From NCBI GenBank assembly GCA_049454295.1, contig JBMTYG010000005.1:1-54470 (forward strand): a stretch of DNA of 54,470 nucleotides, in the 5' to 3' direction. This DNA comes from UBA7803 sp049454295. Lineage in GTDB: Bacteria > Pseudomonadota > Gammaproteobacteria > Pseudomonadales > Azotimanducaceae. Under the pieces are notes generated by a model. That model was given only the letters and a program-made list of their open reading frames with translations, was not told where the DNA came from and made no database searches. Positions 26,880-35,678 of this stretch are shown piece by piece (positions within the stretch are counted from its first letter, which is position 1; each line of letters begins with the position of its first letter). The translations under genes were made by a program, and so were the position numbers.

Positions 26880-28057
26880 TGCGGTCACCCGGCGACACTG
26901 GCGCTCGCGCCGCTATTCGCGCACTTCCCGCCTCCCGCATTCGGCTCATTGCCAACGCAGCGCTGGGCCGACCTGACGTGCTCCCTTTCTGGTTCGGGGA
27001 AAGCGATGAGGTGACTCCCGAGCCCGTGCGCGCCGCGGCTGTTGCAGCCCTGAACGCTGGACGAACCTTCTACACGCACAACCGGGGAGAGCCTGCGTTA
27101 CGAGACGCACTCGCAGGCTATCTGACGAAGCTGCACCGCCGCGAATTTGCACCCGAGACGATCCTGGTCACCAGCTCCGGCATCTCTGCACTCATGATCA
27201 CCATGCAAGCGCTACTCGAACCCGGTGAGCGCGTGCTGATACCCGCGCCCACCTGGCCTGGTTTAAGCGAGATTCCGACCATTCTCGGTGCTCGCGTTGA
27301 GACGGTACCACTCACCCCAAGCGCCACCGGATGGACACTCGACATCGACCTGCTAATCGCTGCCATCACACCGGATACTCGATTACTCGTGCTGAACTCC
27401 CCCAACAACCCAACGGGCTGGGTCCTCGATCCACACCATCGCGCGCCGATTCTTGAGCGCTGCCGCCAAACAGGGACCTGGATAATTTGTGATGATGTAT
27501 ATGAAAGATTATCGATAGACAGCTCAACGGATTGCGCCCCGTCATTCCTGCCCCTGATTTCCGCGGAAGACCGTGTGATTAGTGTGAATAGTTTTTCCAA
27601 AGCATGGTTAATGACCGGCTGGCGCCTCGGCTGGATCGTCGCTCCGCGTTCCATCGCCGATGATCTCGGCAAACTGATTGAGTTCAACACTTCGTGTGCA
27701 CCCGCCTTCGTTCAGGCGGGCGCGCTTGCGGCGCTGGCGGAGGATCCCGATCATTTCCGCGAGCGGCGCGCCCGGCTGCAGCGCGCAGCAGATCAGTTGA
27801 TCGAGGGATTGAGCAGCCTCCCTGGCTTGCTCGTGCCTCGTCCATTCGGGGGGCTATATGTGTTCCTGCGGATCATGGGCGAGGATGACTCTGTGGCAAC
27901 GGCGCTCCGGCTCATCGATGAGGCGAATCTGGGACTTGCCCCAGGCAGCGCATTTGGTGCGGCCGGCGAAGGTTGGTTGCGCTGGTGTTTTGCGGCTCGG
28001 CCTGAGCGTCTGGCGCTCGGACTGGAGCAATTCAGCCGCTGGCTCGCACGCCGATAG
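26879..28057 (+). CDS. PLP-dependent class I/II aminotransferase
   Basis: A 392-residue fold-type I aminotransferase. Visible hallmarks are TSSGISALMITMQALL (cofactor phosphate loop), NSPNNPTGW, the Asp-Tyr pair in CDDVYERL, the Schiff-base lysine in NSFSKAWLMTGWRLGW and the substrate-carboxylate arginine near RWCFAARPERL. The ATG overlaps the previous stop as TGATG, so it is coupled to the DUF5916 gene. It resembles aspartate/aromatic aminotransferase-like enzymes; the amino donor is not known. Confidence 0.9.
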   Translation: MRSPGDTGARAAIRALPASRIRLIANAALGRPDVLPFWFGESDEVTPEPVRAAAVAALNAGRTFYTHNRGEPALRDALAGYLTKLHRREFAPETILVTSSGISALMITMQALLEPGERVLIPAPTWPGLSEIPTILGARVETVPLTPSATGWTLDIDLLIAAITPDTRLLVLNSPNNPTGWVLDPHHRAPILERCRQTGTWIICDDVYERLSIDSSTDCAPSFLPLISAEDRVISVNSFSKAWLMTGWRLGWIVAPRSIADDLGKLIEFNTSCAPAFVQAGALAALAEDPDHFRERRARLQRAADQLIEGLSSLPGLLVPRPFGGLYVFLRIMGEDDSVATALRLIDEANLGLAPGSAFGAAGEGWLRWCFAARPERLALGLEQFSRWLARR

Positions 28058-28128
28058 ACCGGCGCGTGCGGATCGGCACGAAAAAGGCGCAGAATCACGG
28101 CATGAGCGTTACTACCGGAGCACCCAAG

Positions 28129-29613
28129 ATGCGCCACACCGAGATCAGACAGACCCAATCGCACCGCAGGCTGCCGGCATGGATACGCTCGGCGGGACTT
28201 GCCACACTGATCTTGGTTGGCAGCGGAACTGCCGGCGGACCGAGCGCACACGCGAGCGCACCTGGCGTCAATGACCCCGGGTTCGATAGCGAAACTCTGG
28301 AGCACTTCCAGGCGCTGTTGCGCATGGATACCACAGACCCGCCGGGGCGAGAGCTCGAAGCGGCCGAGTACCTCGCCAAGGTACTGCGCGAGGAGGGGAT
28401 CGAAACCCAGGTCGTCGCGCTGGAAGCGCACCGACCGAACGTGATCGCAAGGCTGCGCGGTAACGGCAGCAAGCGCCCGCTGTTGCTCATGGCGCATACG
28501 GACACGGTCAATATCGACCCTGCCAAATGGTCGTTTCCACCTTTTAGCGCCGCGCGCGAAGGCGGCTATATCTATGGACGCGGAACCGTCGATGACAAGG
28601 ACAACGTGACCGCCGCGCTCATGACCATGCTGGCACTTAAACGTGCCGACACGCCGCTCGATCGGGACGTGATTTTCCTGGCGGAGTCGGGCGAAGAGGG
28701 CACGACGCGGGTCGGTATCCAGTACGTCGTCGATCACCATTTCGACAAGATCGACGCGGAATACTGTCTGGCAGAGGGCGGTGGGGTTACCCGTGAGAAC
28801 GGCCGCGTCACCTCAGTCTCGATTCAGACTATGGAAAAAAGCCCCCGCGCCATCGAACTGGTTGCGCGCGGGCCCGCGGGACACGGCTCGGTGCCGCTCG
28901 AAGACAATGCCGTCGTGCACCTGTCCTCGGCGGTCGCTCGGATTGCCGCCTGGCGAACGCCCATAAGGCTCAACGAGACCACGCGAACCTACTTCGAGCG
29001 CCTGGCGGCAATCGCGCCACCGGAGCAAGCACAGTACTACCGAGACATTCTGCACCCGGATTCCGATGTACAGGCCAGAGCCGACGCCTGGTTCAGAAGC
29101 CGCGAGCCGAGGCACGCCTCTGTCATCCGTTCATCGATCTCGCCCACCATGATCAATGGCGGCTATCGGGTGAACGTGATTCCTTCGGAAGCTCGAGCTA
29201 CGCTCGACACTCGTCTTGAGCCTTCAGAGGACCAAGAGGCTTTCCTCGAACAGGTTCGCGGAATCGTTGACGATCCGAGTATCGAAGTGAACTGGGCGCC
29301 GCGAGACCTGCGTCCGCGGGGATCCAGCAGCATTGCAACAGAAGCCTTTGCAACGCTCGAGACGGTATTTGACCGGCACTACGCGGCACCGACGCTCCCC
29401 ACCATGAGTACCGGCGCGACCGATATGGCATACCTGCGTGCCCGAGGGATCCAGTGTTACGGCATCGGACCCGCTATCGACGTCGAGGACGGAGCGAAGG
29501 GTTTCGGCGCGCACAGCGACCAGGAACGGATCCTTGAATCCGAGCTCTATCGATTCACCCGTTTCCACCTGGACGCGGTGCGCGAACTCGCAGCAACCAA
29601 GCACACCGACTAG
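28129..29613 (+). CDS. Exported M20-family metallopeptidase
   Basis: A 494-residue protein with a signal sequence (SAGLATLILVGSGTAGGPSAHA) and a complete M20 di-zinc site: MAHTDTV, GRGTVDDKDN, ESGEEGT, and the final GAHSDQE. The insert dimerisation domain lies between about residues 225 and 380. ATG 28129 is chosen (GGAG eight bases upstream and just before the basic signal region); ATG 28102 is an alternative. Members hydrolyse dipeptides, acyl-amino acids or carbamoyl substrates; location is probably periplasmic. It is downstream of the aminotransferase on the same strand. Confidence 0.88.
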   Translation: MRHTEIRQTQSHRRLPAWIRSAGLATLILVGSGTAGGPSAHASAPGVNDPGFDSETLEHFQALLRMDTTDPPGRELEAAEYLAKVLREEGIETQVVALEAHRPNVIARLRGNGSKRPLLLMAHTDTVNIDPAKWSFPPFSAAREGGYIYGRGTVDDKDNVTAALMTMLALKRADTPLDRDVIFLAESGEEGTTRVGIQYVVDHHFDKIDAEYCLAEGGGVTRENGRVTSVSIQTMEKSPRAIELVARGPAGHGSVPLEDNAVVHLSSAVARIAAWRTPIRLNETTRTYFERLAAIAPPEQAQYYRDILHPDSDVQARADAWFRSREPRHASVIRSSISPTMINGGYRVNVIPSEARATLDTRLEPSEDQEAFLEQVRGIVDDPSIEVNWAPRDLRPRGSSSIATEAFATLETVFDRHYAAPTLPTMSTGATDMAYLRARGIQCYGIGPAIDVEDGAKGFGAHSDQERILESELYRFTRFHLDAVRELAATKHTD

Positions 29614-29653
29614 CGCGCCCGGCCAGGCTCCCAAAGACGCGCCGCTCGAGCGA

Positions 29654-30271
29654 TCAGCGTTCCGCGGCAAGCGTCGCCTGAACCGCATCACGCTCGCGCA
29701 TGCGCGCGTGATGGGCCGCAATTTTCGGGTATCGATCCACCTCGAGCCCGTGGGCCGGCAGCCACTCGGTCAGCGTAAACAGATAGCAGTCTGCCACCGA
29801 AAAAGCCTCCCCCAGCACCCATGGTGTGCCCACCATCTCGGCTTCCATCAGCGCGAAACAGCCCTCCACAACCGATGGCGCCTTGCGCTTCAGTTCCGCT
29901 CGTGCGGCAGGGTCATCGGCCCAGCGCTCCGCCCTGCGCAGGTGCGCATGTGCCACGTGCACAGTGGCACAGAGATAGCTGTTAAATGCCTGCATGCGCG
30001 CGAACTCGAACGGATCATGCAGGGGCGCCAGCCCCGCTCGCGGATGAGTCTGCGCCACGTAGGCGAGAATCGCCGGATTCTCCGTAATCACCCCGCGCGG
30101 TGTTGCCAGAGCAGGCACTCGCCCCTTGGGATTGATGCGCAGATAGTCTGGGCTGCGCTGTTCCGCCGCGACAAAATCTACGTTGTACAGCGTGAACTCG
30201 GCACCCGCTTCCCGCAGCGCGAGGTGCGATGCGCGAGAACACGCGCCCGGTGTGTAATACAGCGTAAGCAC
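29654..30271 (-). CDS. Glutathione S-transferase
   Basis: A 205-residue GST with the thioredoxin-like N-terminal domain (LTLYYTPGACSRASHLALRE, with PGACS giving the beta/GSTB-type Cys/Ser site), cis-proline in KGRVPALATP and the SNAIL-like TENPAILAYVA. The helical C-terminal domain follows. It starts at a GTG (30271) preceded by AGGAGA. It is divergent from the radical SAM gene with only about 40 bases between starts. Substrate is unknown; GSTs in catabolic regions often detoxify electrophilic intermediates. Confidence 0.88.
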   Translation of the reverse strand: MLTLYYTPGACSRASHLALREAGAEFTLYNVDFVAAEQRSPDYLRINPKGRVPALATPRGVITENPAILAYVAQTHPRAGLAPLHDPFEFARMQAFNSYLCATVHVAHAHLRRAERWADDPAARAELKRKAPSVVEGCFALMEAEMVGTPWVLGEAFSVADCYLFTLTEWLPAHGLEVDRYPKIAAHHARMRERDAVQATLAAER

Positions 30272-30311
30272 GATAGACTCTCCTCAAACTGAAGCCACGG
30301 ATCACCGCGCA

Positions 30312-31256
30312 GTGTCGGACCTCATCCTGCGACAACCCGCCGGCAAATTTGCCAATCCCGTCACCACCCGCGACGGAGAACCCCGCGCTTGGGTAGATTT
30401 GCGGCAACTGCGCACACTCTGGTTCAACACCGGCACACTCTGCAACCTGACCTGCCGAACCTGCTATATCGAATCAAGCCCAAGCAATGATCGGCTGGGC
30501 TGGATTTCGGCTGCGGAGGTCACCACGTTTCTCGACGAGGCGCTCGGCTTGCACGCGCCGCCACCCACGATTGCTTTCACCGGTGGCGAGCCGTTCATGA
30601 ACCCCGGCATTCTTGCCATGCTCGAGGCGGCCCTCGAGCGCGACTATCCCGTTCTTGTCCTGACCAATGCAATGCGTCCGATGATGAAATGTGCGCCCGG
30701 ACTCGCTGCTCTCCATACCCGCTATCCCGACCGCATCACCGTCCGCGTTTCCATCGATCACTACACCGCGGCGCGGCACGAACAAGAGCGTGGACGCCGG
30801 AGTTTCGAACCCATGCTGAAAGGCTTGCGCTGGCTGATAGAAACCGGGCTGATCGTGCATGTGGCCGGACGAACCTGTTGGGACGAATCAGAGCATGAGC
30901 TGCGAGCTGGCTACGCTTCACTGTTCGCGTCACTGGGGCTCACTATCGACGCAAACGACCCCGAGACGCTAGTGCTCTTCCCAGACATGGACGCAAGCGC
31001 TGATGTCCCGGAAATTACCACAGCGTGCTGGGGCATCCTCGACGTGCATCCCGACAATATGATGTGCGCAAGTTCGCGCATGGTCGTGAAGCGCCGGGGC
31101 GCGCAACACCCGGTCGTGCTTGCCTGCACGCTGGTCACAGAAGACCCCGGATTTGAGCTTGGCTCCACGCTCAAAACCGCGGCGCAATCGGTAGCTCTGA
31201 ACCACCCTCATTGTGCCCGCTTCTGTGTTTTGGGTGGCGGCAGTTGCAGCGCCTGA
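30312..31256 (+). CDS. Radical SAM enzyme with C-terminal cysteine cluster
   Basis: A 314-residue radical SAM protein. The 4Fe-4S/SAM motif CxxxCxxC is C44, C48 and C51 (TLCNLTCRTCY), followed by the GGEP-type motif in FTGGEPFMNPG and the SxD region ITVRVSIDHY. The C-terminus carries more cysteines (MMCASS, LACTL, HPHCARFCVLGGGSCSA), suggesting an auxiliary cluster of SPASM/twitch type. Start is a GTG. Its last 46 bases overlap the start of a Cys-type sulfatase gene. A role in maturing the sulfatase cysteine to formylglycine is possible, but it is shorter than described anaerobic maturases. Confidence 0.82.
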   Translation: MSDLILRQPAGKFANPVTTRDGEPRAWVDLRQLRTLWFNTGTLCNLTCRTCYIESSPSNDRLGWISAAEVTTFLDEALGLHAPPPTIAFTGGEPFMNPGILAMLEAALERDYPVLVLTNAMRPMMKCAPGLAALHTRYPDRITVRVSIDHYTAARHEQERGRRSFEPMLKGLRWLIETGLIVHVAGRTCWDESEHELRAGYASLFASLGLTIDANDPETLVLFPDMDASADVPEITTACWGILDVHPDNMMCASSRMVVKRRGAQHPVVLACTLVTEDPGFELGSTLKTAAQSVALNHPHCARFCVLGGGSCSA

Positions 31257-33037
31257 CTCAGCGACCGCAGAGGAGACTGCGGCGTGCAGTGTTCGCCTGC
31301 GTGCTGCTGCTGCTCACGCAGGCGGTCACGGCGGCTGATCACCGCCCCAATGTTGTGATCGTGCTCGTCGACGACGCCGCGCTGATGGATTTTGGCAGCT
31401 ACGGAGGCGAGGCTCGAACACCCCACATCGATAGGCTCGCGCGTGCCGGGGTCCAGTTCACGCAGCATCACACAGCGCCGCTGTGCGCGCCCTCTCGGGC
31501 CATGCTGCTGACCGGCCTGGACGCCCATCGAGCGGGCGTCTCGACCATTCCAGAGGTAATCCCAGCAGAGCAGCGCAACGCACGTGGCTATGGCAAGGCC
31601 CTGGCGCCCGGGGTAACCACGCTCGCCTCACGCCTCAAGCGCGCGGGCTATCGCACCTACATGACCGGCAAGTGGCATCTTGGACATGGGCCCGGAGAGC
31701 TTCCCGCCGATCACGGCTTCGACCACTCGTTCATCCTCGACGCCTCCGGCGCCGACAACTACCGTGCTCAGTCCTACATGCCTTACTACGCCCGGGCGGA
31801 CTGGTTCGAGGATCGAGCTCGCGCGACACTGCCCGCAGATTTCTACTCCTCCCGCTTTCTCGTCGACCGCCTGGTCGGCTGGATAGACACTGATAACAAG
31901 CAGCGAACGCCATTCCTCGCCTACCTGGCATTTCAGGCTATTCACATTCCGGTGCAGGCGCCCGCCGCAAGGCGCGAGCATTATCGGGAACTCTACGCTG
32001 CGGGCTGGGATGCGCTTCGTGCGCGACGTGAAGACCGCGCGCGGGAGCTAGGACTCGCGCCCGCTGCAGCTGCTCGTGTGGAACGCCCGAAAGAGCTTCG
32101 AGCCTGGTCCGCTCTCAATGCATCCGCACAGGAATTCGCGAGCGCGAGTATGGCCGTGAATGCGGCTATGTTGGAGGAGATGGATCACCATGTTGGTCGT
32201 CTCATGGCACATCTCGATGCCATCGGGGAACGCTCAAACACGCTGTTCGTGATCACGTCAGACAACGGTCCAGAGCCTAGCGATCCCTTCGCGTCGCCGG
32301 GCATGGAGACGTGGACCCAGCTACAGGGGTATACGCGCGACCTTGCCAATCTGGGCGAACGCAACAGCTATGTGTTCATCGGTCCGGAATGGGCGTGGGC
32401 AGCGGCGGCACCGAGCGACCTGTTCAAGTTCCAAACGAAGGAAGGAGGCACTCGGGTACCACTCATCATTGCGGGACCGGGAATTCAGAGCCGCAAGAGC
32501 GATGCTCTGACCACTATGCAGGACCTCGCACCGACGCTGCTTGACCTCACAGGTATCGAAACGGCTGCCACGGAATTCGACGGTCGATCTCTCGCCCCTT
32601 TGCTGACAGGCATGACAACGACGGCGCGAACTTCGACCGACATTGTCGCATTCGAAGCCTCTGGCAATGCAGCCCTCTACCAAGGACCGTTCAAACTGGT
32701 GCGTAACGCACCGCCATGGGGAAGCGGGCAATGGGAGCTGTACCAGTACCGCAATGATCCCGGGGAAACCCGTAACCTGATCGAGGAAGAGCCCCTTGCC
32801 TTCGCATCGTTGAGCGCAGCTTACGACAACTGGGCCAACCGGGTTGGCGTCGTTCCTCTGCCACAAGGCTACGAAATGCGTCGCCAGATCGCTGTCAACT
32901 CCCTGACGAGGCAAGCAGGAACACTCATGACTGGCTTGTCGGCGATCCTGATGGCGCTGGTGCTGGTGTCGCTGCTCGGGCGCGCTGGGCGACTCGTGCC
33001 CCGCGCGCGCACTCGAGAGACGTCGACGACTACTTGA
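31211..33037 (+). CDS. Membrane-anchored arylsulfatase-family enzyme (Cys type)
   Basis: About 600 residues. An N-terminal signal (AVFACVLLLLTQAVTA) is followed by the sulfatase fold: metal ligands in VIVLVDDAALMDFGSYGG, the formylglycine site CAPSR (C92) in APLCAPSRAMLLTG, GKWHLG, and ITSDNGPE. A C-terminal hydrophobic helix (TGLSAILMALVLVSLLG) suggests membrane attachment, with the enzyme facing the periplasm. The start is uncertain: TTG 31211, TTG 31244 and GTG 31286 all keep a signal peptide. The gene begins inside the radical SAM gene and its end overlaps the convergent cyclase by eight bases. It should hydrolyse sulfate esters once the cysteine is converted. Confidence 0.88.
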   Translation: MCPLLCFGWRQLQRLTQRPQRRLRRAVFACVLLLLTQAVTAADHRPNVVIVLVDDAALMDFGSYGGEARTPHIDRLARAGVQFTQHHTAPLCAPSRAMLLTGLDAHRAGVSTIPEVIPAEQRNARGYGKALAPGVTTLASRLKRAGYRTYMTGKWHLGHGPGELPADHGFDHSFILDASGADNYRAQSYMPYYARADWFEDRARATLPADFYSSRFLVDRLVGWIDTDNKQRTPFLAYLAFQAIHIPVQAPAARREHYRELYAAGWDALRARREDRARELGLAPAAAARVERPKELRAWSALNASAQEFASASMAVNAAMLEEMDHHVGRLMAHLDAIGERSNTLFVITSDNGPEPSDPFASPGMETWTQLQGYTRDLANLGERNSYVFIGPEWAWAAAAPSDLFKFQTKEGGTRVPLIIAGPGIQSRKSDALTTMQDLAPTLLDLTGIETAATEFDGRSLAPLLTGMTTTARTSTDIVAFEASGNAALYQGPFKLVRNAPPWGSGQWELYQYRNDPGETRNLIEEEPLAFASLSAAYDNWANRVGVVPLPQGYEMRRQIAVNSLTRQAGTLMTGLSAILMALVLVSLLGRAGRLVPRARTRETSTTT

Positions 33038-34001
33038 TCACGAGCGCATTAGGCGGACTTCCGGTACCACCCGCAATATTGAGCGGCGCCGATACGAACA
33101 AGCCTTCATACACCCCATCGGCCGCACAGTCGGCTGCAAGATGGGTGGTCTGAAACATTTCTCCAATGGCCATGCCGAAGCGACCAATGATCCAGTGGTG
33201 CAAGAACCCCTCTGGATCGGTGAAATTCGGGGGCGGCCAGGCTTCGAGCGCCGGGTTATCCGAGCATAGCGCCGCGGGATGACGATCGAAGATCCATTCG
33301 GCCATGGCCTCCGAGCATTCAAGACCCGGCGTGCGCAGATTGGCCGTAACAGCCATCTCAGCGCGTTTGCGGGGTGCCTGCTGTTCGTACCACTCGACCC
33401 AGCCGAGATGAATGATCCACACATCACCGGGCCTGAGCTCTGTGCCCTGCGCACGCAGCGTTCCCTCCAGGTCCGCCACGGTGATGACATCGCTCGCGTT
33501 GCAGTCAAGTGGTCGCCCTTCTGCCGCGCGCCAGCGCGCGACATCGAGGACCACGGCCCGTCCTGCGATACCCCGACGCGCCCAGTGGTCAATACCCAGA
33601 CGATGGTCATCGGGGTGCTCGCGCAATTCGACGTTTTGGACCCCTCCCCAGAACCCGTGCTCATAGTCACCAACGTGAGTGAGCCCGTCCCACTGACTCG
33701 AGGCCTGCGTAAAGAAATTGTCGAGGCAATCATCACCGTGATGCCCAACCGGGATGTCGCGGAAAACCGTGTGCCGGAACTTGCCACGGCCGAAGAGCGG
33801 CGGATTGGGTTTTTCCTGCTCCCAATTCATTGCAAAAACGGCGCCCTTGCGCACCAGACGCGCAGCCGCCACTACGACGTCCGGCGTTTGCAGATTGAAC
33901 ATGCCGATATTGTCATCGGCACCGAAGAGACCCCACGCGGTCTTCGGCGGATTGCCGGGAACTGCAGGCAATTCGCGATAGCGCGGCAAACGTTTGGTCA
34001 T
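33030..34001 (-). CDS. Cyclase-family (kynurenine formamidase-like) hydrolase
   Basis: A 323-residue member of the metal-dependent cyclase family. Metal-binding segments are visible as SQWDGLTHVGD (H and D ligands) and the later region WIIHLGWVEWYEQQ. The ATG at 34001 has GGAG eight bases upstream and is followed directly by the conserved start MTKRLPRYRELP. Relatives open amide or lactone rings in catabolic pathways. It is divergent from the first Rieske oxygenase gene, sharing its promoter region, which suggests they act on the same pathway. Confidence 0.8.
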   Translation of the reverse strand: MTKRLPRYRELPAVPGNPPKTAWGLFGADDNIGMFNLQTPDVVVAAARLVRKGAVFAMNWEQEKPNPPLFGRGKFRHTVFRDIPVGHHGDDCLDNFFTQASSQWDGLTHVGDYEHGFWGGVQNVELREHPDDHRLGIDHWARRGIAGRAVVLDVARWRAAEGRPLDCNASDVITVADLEGTLRAQGTELRPGDVWIIHLGWVEWYEQQAPRKRAEMAVTANLRTPGLECSEAMAEWIFDRHPAALCSDNPALEAWPPPNFTDPEGFLHHWIIGRFGMAIGEMFQTTHLAADCAADGVYEGLFVSAPLNIAGGTGSPPNALVIK

Positions 34002-34190
34002 GAACAGGACTCCGAGCGTTAGCAGAGCCGTGAGACTAGCCCTTGTCTGCACTGGCTCGCAACGAGCCTGGAAACGTTGGCCCACTGGGTCCAAAGGGGG
34101 AATTTGACTTCCAGACGCAGCACCTGATCCGCTACATTACGGAACATGCGGCCGTGAATTTCCGCGGCGCTGACCCTGGAGGGAGGGAAC

Positions 34191-35543
34191 ATGGCAGAGA
34201 CAATCCCAGTCGTCGACAGCTGGCCGGAACAGGAAACGCGCGGCCACAAGATCCCTGGCTACAGATACACCTCACGTGAGTTCTTCCAACGCGAATGGGA
34301 GGGCATGTGGACCAAAGTCTGGCTGCTGCTGGGTCGAGAGGCAGAGCTCCCCAATCCTGGCGACTGGCAGATGGAGCCGGTCGGGCCCGAGGAAATCCTG
34401 ATGGTCAGACAGAAGGATGGCTCCGTAAAGGCGTTCTACAACGTCTGTCAGCACCGCGGCAACCCGCTCGTGTCTGACCCGAAGGGCAGCATCAAGAGCC
34501 GTTTCGTTTGCAAATACCACAGCTGGGCTTTTCTGCCCGATGGCACGCTCAATTTTGCACCCGACCGGGAGGATTTCCCGGAAGGCAACCCCTGCGGCAA
34601 GGTCAATCTTCTCGAGGTTCGCTGCGAAACCTTCGCCGGCTTCATCTGGATCAACATGGATCCTAACTGTGGCAGCCTGCGCTCCTATCTCGGTCCGATT
34701 TGGGATGAGTGGGCTCGCCGCGACATCCACACCTGGCGCCGCACCATGGCTCACACCATGGAGCTGCCGTGCAACTGGAAGGTCGTGCTCGACAACTTTA
34801 ACGAGTCTTATCACGTTCCCACCGTGCACATGGCTGCAACTCCGGACACTGACCGCACCAAGATCCGCGGCAATATCAACACCTACTTCCGTGAGACCAA
34901 GTTCGATCTCTCGAAAGAAGGTCATAACCGGATGATCATGGAAGGCGGCTACGGGGTCGGCTCAACGGATAAAGAGGGCAATATTCTGGAGCCGCTCGCC
35001 TCACAGCTGCGCTACTGGGATCTGAACCCGGAAGATTTCCGCGGGGCGCCGGAAAAGACGCGCGAAGCTCTGCAAGAGGCCAAGCGACGCCTGGGGCCGG
35101 CTCGCGGCTTCGCGCACTACGCGAAGGTGCCTGACCAGCAGTTGACTGATGCCTTCCACTACACGCTGTTTCCCAATTTCGCAGTGTCGCTGTGGTCCGA
35201 CGGATTCCATTTCCTGCGCGCACGTCCGCACCCAACCGATCCAGAGCAGTGCCTGTTCGACAACTGGTGGTATGCGAGCCCCGCGTCCATCGAAGCCGGC
35301 GGTAAGGCAAACGAGCGCGGCATGGGGAATCATCATGGTGCGGACGAGGCGCCGCACCGCGTGCTCGAATTCGGCAAGGACTCGATCGGACCAGCCATCG
35401 AGGACGACGTGAGTGTATTCGTCACACAGCAGCGCGGCTTCCGCTCACGGGGATTTGTCGGGGTCTACCTATCCAAACAAGAAACCCGCATTCGTCGCTA
35501 TCACGAGCTGATTGACGAATATATCGAAGGCCGTCGTCCTTGA
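34191..35543 (+). CDS. Rieske oxygenase alpha subunit (first copy)
   Basis: A 450-residue ring-hydroxylating oxygenase large subunit. The Rieske 2Fe-2S ligands are C86/H88 (CQHRG) and C107/H110 (CKYHSW). The mononuclear iron histidines are H208 and H213 in NESYHVPTVH, with the bridging acidic position nearby. GAGGGAGG precedes the ATG. No beta subunit, ferredoxin or reductase follows; the gene ends at a strong terminator (35630-35662). It is only distantly similar to the other three Rieske proteins here (different spacing and C-terminus). Substrate unknown. Confidence 0.92.
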   Translation: MAETIPVVDSWPEQETRGHKIPGYRYTSREFFQREWEGMWTKVWLLLGREAELPNPGDWQMEPVGPEEILMVRQKDGSVKAFYNVCQHRGNPLVSDPKGSIKSRFVCKYHSWAFLPDGTLNFAPDREDFPEGNPCGKVNLLEVRCETFAGFIWINMDPNCGSLRSYLGPIWDEWARRDIHTWRRTMAHTMELPCNWKVVLDNFNESYHVPTVHMAATPDTDRTKIRGNINTYFRETKFDLSKEGHNRMIMEGGYGVGSTDKEGNILEPLASQLRYWDLNPEDFRGAPEKTREALQEAKRRLGPARGFAHYAKVPDQQLTDAFHYTLFPNFAVSLWSDGFHFLRARPHPTDPEQCLFDNWWYASPASIEAGGKANERGMGNHHGADEAPHRVLEFGKDSIGPAIEDDVSVFVTQQRGFRSRGFVGVYLSKQETRIRRYHELIDEYIEGRRP

Positions 35544-35629
35544 GGGTCGCGCCCTTTCGTCCGGGCAGCAGTCCCCTCGGACTGGTCGTCCGGACGAATC
35601 GGCTTTGCGCCAGTCATCGGACAGCAGAA

Positions 35630-35662
35630 ACAAAAAACCCGGCTTCTAGCCGGGTTTTTTGT
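35630..35662. terminator. Bidirectional rho-independent terminator
   Basis: A perfect 15-bp stem (ACAAAAAACCCGGCT / AGCCGGGTTTTTTGT) with a TCT loop lies between the convergent Rieske and acyl-CoA-dehydrogenase-like genes. A-run and T-run flank the GC core, so it can work in both directions. Confidence 0.93.
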
Positions 35663-35678
35663 GCATGAAGGACCGTGT

